Shown one piece after another: positions 62,031 to 64,000 of a DNA stretch of 64,000 bases; position 1 is the stretch's first letter, and every line of letters begins with the position of its first letter. The position numbers and the translations under genes were made by a program. Origin of the DNA: an uncultured Pelagibacteraceae bacterium (GTDB lineage Bacteria; Pseudomonadota; Alphaproteobacteria; Pelagibacterales; Pelagibacteraceae); the NCBI GenBank assembly GCA_902557775.1, contig CACEBD010000004.1, positions 1 through 64,000 on the forward strand, in the 5' to 3' direction. Under the pieces are notes generated by a model. The model saw nothing but the letters and a program-made list of their open reading frames with translations. It was not told the origin of the DNA and ran no database searches.

Positions 62031-64000
62031 TTCTGCTTGTGCGGCTGCAAGTCTTGCAACGGGAACTCTAAATGGAGAGCAGGAAACATAGTTTAGTCCT
62101 GTTCTAGAGCAAAACTCAATACTCTTTGGATCACCACCGTGTTCGCCGCAAATACCTAATTTAATATTTTTGTTTGTTTTTCTACCTCTTGAGGAAGCTA
62201 TTTGAACTAATTCACCTACTCCATTTTGATCAATACTTACAAATGGATCTACATCAAATATTTTATTATCAATATAATCGTTTAAAAATTTTCCTGAGTC
62301 ATCCCGGCTTATTCCAAAGGTTGTTTGTGTTAAATCATTTGTTCCAAAACTGAAAAAGTCAGCATGTTTTGAGATAGACTTTGCTTGTAAAGCAGCACGC
62401 GGCAATTCAATCATGGTTCCAACCATATACTCAAGTTTTAATTTATTTTCTTTTTCTATTTCTTTAGAAATTTTATTAACTAAAGCTCTTAAAATTTTTA
62501 ATTCAGACTCAGTTGAAACCAATGGAATCATTATTTCTACAAAAGCTGCTTTTACTTTTTGTTTTTTTAATTCAATTATAGCTTCAAAAATTGCCCTACA
62601 TTGCATTTCATAAATCTCTGGAAAAGAAATACCAAGTCTGCATCCCCTATGACCAAGCATAGGGTTTTCCTCATGGAGTTCTGAAATTCTATCTTTAACT
62701 TCTTTTGCTGATAAATTTAAAGATCTTGCAACTTCCTCTATATCTTTGTCAGTTTTTGGTAAAAATTCATGAAGTGGTGGATCTAATAATCTTACTGTTA
62801 CAGGCAAACCTGACATAACTTTAAATATTTTTTTAAAGTCTTCTTTTTGATGAGGCAAAAGTTTATCCAGCGCACTATTTCTATCTTCTCTTGATTTAGA
62901 TAAAATCATTTGCCTTACAGATAATATTCTTTCCTCATCAAAGAACATATGCTCTGTTCTACATAAACCAATCCCCTCAGCACCAAATTCTCTCGCTGTT
63001 TTACTGTCTGCTTCAGTTTCAGCATTCGTTCTAACTTTTAATTTTCTAAATTGATCAGCCCATTTCATTATTGTAGAGAAATAACCAGAAATTTCAGGTT
63101 GAACAGTAGGCACTAATCCTTTCATTACTTTTCCGCTTCCACCGTCTATAGTAATAATGTCTCCTTCTTTAATAATCACGTCTCCAGCTTTAAATTGTTT
63201 TAATTCATAATCGATCGTAATTTCACCTGAGCCCGAAACACATGGTCTTCCCATTCCTCGTGCTACAACCGCAGCATGACTAGTCATGCCACCTCTTGCA
63301 GTAAGAATTCCTTTAGCTGCATGCATTCCATGTATATCCTCTGGTGAAGTTTCTAACCTCACTAATATTGTATCTTGCATCATCCCGTTTAATTTCTCTG
63401 CTTCATCAGCAGTGAAAACAACTTTACCACTTGCAGCGCCTGGAGATGCAGGTAACCCCGAAGCAATTACCTCTTTCTCAACTTTTTCGTCTAAAGTAGG
63501 ATGTAGTAGAGTATCTAAAGTATTTGGATCAATTCTTTTGATTGCTTCTTTTTTTGAAATCAATTTCTCTTTAACCATATCCACAGCAATTTTAATTGCA
63601 GCTTTGGCTGTTCTTTTTCCAGATCTGGTTTGCAACATCCAAAGTTTATTATTTTCAACTGTAAACTCGATGTCTTGCATATCTTTATAATGCCTTTCTA
63701 ACTTAAGAAATACCTTTGTAAGCTCTTTGTAAACTTTGGGCATAGCTTCTTCCATTGAAGGAGCTTTAGATCCTGAGTCTTTTTTTGCTTTTTTAGTGAT
63801 ATATTGAGGAGTTCTAGTACCCGCTACAACATCTTCACCTTGTGCATTAATTAGAAATTCACCAAAAAAAGAATTTTCTCCTGTCGAAGGATTTCTTGTG
63901 AAGGCAACACCTGTTGAACAATCATCACCCATATTTCCAAAAACCATAGCTTGAACATTTACAGCTGTTCCCCAGTGATCTGGAATTTGATTTAATTTTC
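62019..64000 (-). CDS. ppdK: Pyruvate, phosphate dikinase (C-terminal part; starts beyond the window)
   Basis: Interconverts pyruvate and phosphoenolpyruvate with ATP and phosphate, allowing gluconeogenesis or reversible glycolysis. The track begins at an internal Met. The frame stays open to the window end, reading DHWGTAVNVQAM before it, so the ATP-grasp N-terminus lies outside. Visible parts: FGNMGDDCSTGVAFTRNPSTGE, the phospho-histidine loop GGMTSHAAVVARGMG, and the C-terminal PEP/pyruvate barrel with RTEHMFFD, GHRGCRLGI, FFSFGTNDLTQTT and GICGEHGGDP. About 659 residues are inside. Confidence 0.97.
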   Translation of the reverse strand, partial: KLNQIPDHWGTAVNVQAMVFGNMGDDCSTGVAFTRNPSTGENSFFGEFLINAQGEDVVAGTRTPQYITKKAKKDSGSKAPSMEEAMPKVYKELTKVFLKLERHYKDMQDIEFTVENNKLWMLQTRSGKRTAKAAIKIAVDMVKEKLISKKEAIKRIDPNTLDTLLHPTLDEKVEKEVIASGLPASPGAASGKVVFTADEAEKLNGMMQDTILVRLETSPEDIHGMHAAKGILTARGGMTSHAAVVARGMGRPCVSGSGEITIDYELKQFKAGDVIIKEGDIITIDGGSGKVMKGLVPTVQPEISGYFSTIMKWADQFRKLKVRTNAETEADSKTAREFGAEGIGLCRTEHMFFDEERILSVRQMILSKSREDRNSALDKLLPHQKEDFKKIFKVMSGLPVTVRLLDPPLHEFLPKTDKDIEEVARSLNLSAKEVKDRISELHEENPMLGHRGCRLGISFPEIYEMQCRAIFEAIIELKKQKVKAAFVEIMIPLVSTESELKILRALVNKISKEIEKENKLKLEYMVGTMIELPRAALQAKSISKHADFFSFGTNDLTQTTFGISRDDSGKFLNDYIDNKIFDVDPFVSIDQNGVGELVQIASSRGRKTNKNIKLGICGEHGGDPKSIEFCSRTGLNYVSCSPFRVPVARLAAAQAELSK

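Noticed and set aside
63286-63690. 134-codon plus-strand ORF inside ppdK
   Set aside because: Antisense to highly conserved dikinase sequence; no start signal.

Overview
The window is a gene-dense, strongly AT-rich stretch of an alphaproteobacterial chromosome. It almost certainly comes from the SAR11 clade (Candidatus Pelagibacter-like). Four things point there: a proteorhodopsin gene transcribed away from a propionyl-CoA synthetase gene, alphaproteobacterial neighbourhoods (aroQ-accB-accC-DUF2155-NDUFA12; rpsF-rpsR-rplI-dnaB; recA/alaS/icd), Lys/Asn/Ile-rich proteins, and extreme compaction (overlapping start/stop codons, convergent genes sharing stop codons). I see no mobile elements, prophage, CRISPR or rRNA. 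One tRNA, Leu(GAG), is present. No stretch of more than 300 bases lacks a gene. The longest gap, about 230 bp between proteorhodopsin and prpE, carries the richest regulatory-looking structure.

Layout. 1-7783: class A penicillin-binding protein (partial), RNase E, thiazole synthesis (thiS-thiG), aroQ, the acetyl-CoA carboxylase genes accB-accC, a DUF2155 protein, an NDUFA12-like complex I subunit, and a free-standing piece of a B12-type ribonucleotide reductase. 7784-14730: aspS, hdaA, a DUF2066 protein, purM-purN, ndk, pepA. 14868-22153: an envelope operon lptF-lptG-lptD-surA-pdxA-rsmA. 22128-24687: fatty-acid genes fabD-fabG-acpP followed by gmk. 24790-31862: ribosomal proteins S6/S18/L9, dnaB, an RND exporter, cvpA, purF. 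31859-39645: a long leftward group with guaB, a TPR protein, guaA, panB, a YfgM-like protein and a BamB-like lipoprotein, plus psd-pssA-rlmE. 39710-49788: icd, alaS, an aldehyde dehydrogenase/DUF779 pair, recA, tolC, glycerate kinase, a DsbA-fold isomerase. 49907-54599: two glycosyltransferases, dksA, a GST, and a ferredoxin/ferredoxin reductase pair. 54613-64000: a tiny membrane ORF, proteorhodopsin, prpE, dihydroorotase, a YgfZ-type folate protein, tRNA-Leu, nadA-nadC, and pyruvate phosphate dikinase (partial).

The genes cover core metabolism and information processing: purine synthesis (purM, purN, purF, guaA, guaB), lipid and LPS export, cofactors (thiazole, NAD, pantothenate branch) and C2/C3 carbon use (aldehyde dehydrogenase, PrpE, glycerate kinase, PPDK). 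Light-driven proton pumping is added on top.

I do not see an obvious new multi-gene system. The most interesting signals are: proteins missing normally conserved parts (an IMP dehydrogenase without CBS domains, an RNase E without its zinc link, a PdxA with altered substrate motifs, a stand-alone NrdJ-like domain); the palindrome and direct-repeat architecture in front of a blue-tuned proteorhodopsin; and the rule that every convergent gene pair overlaps or abuts.
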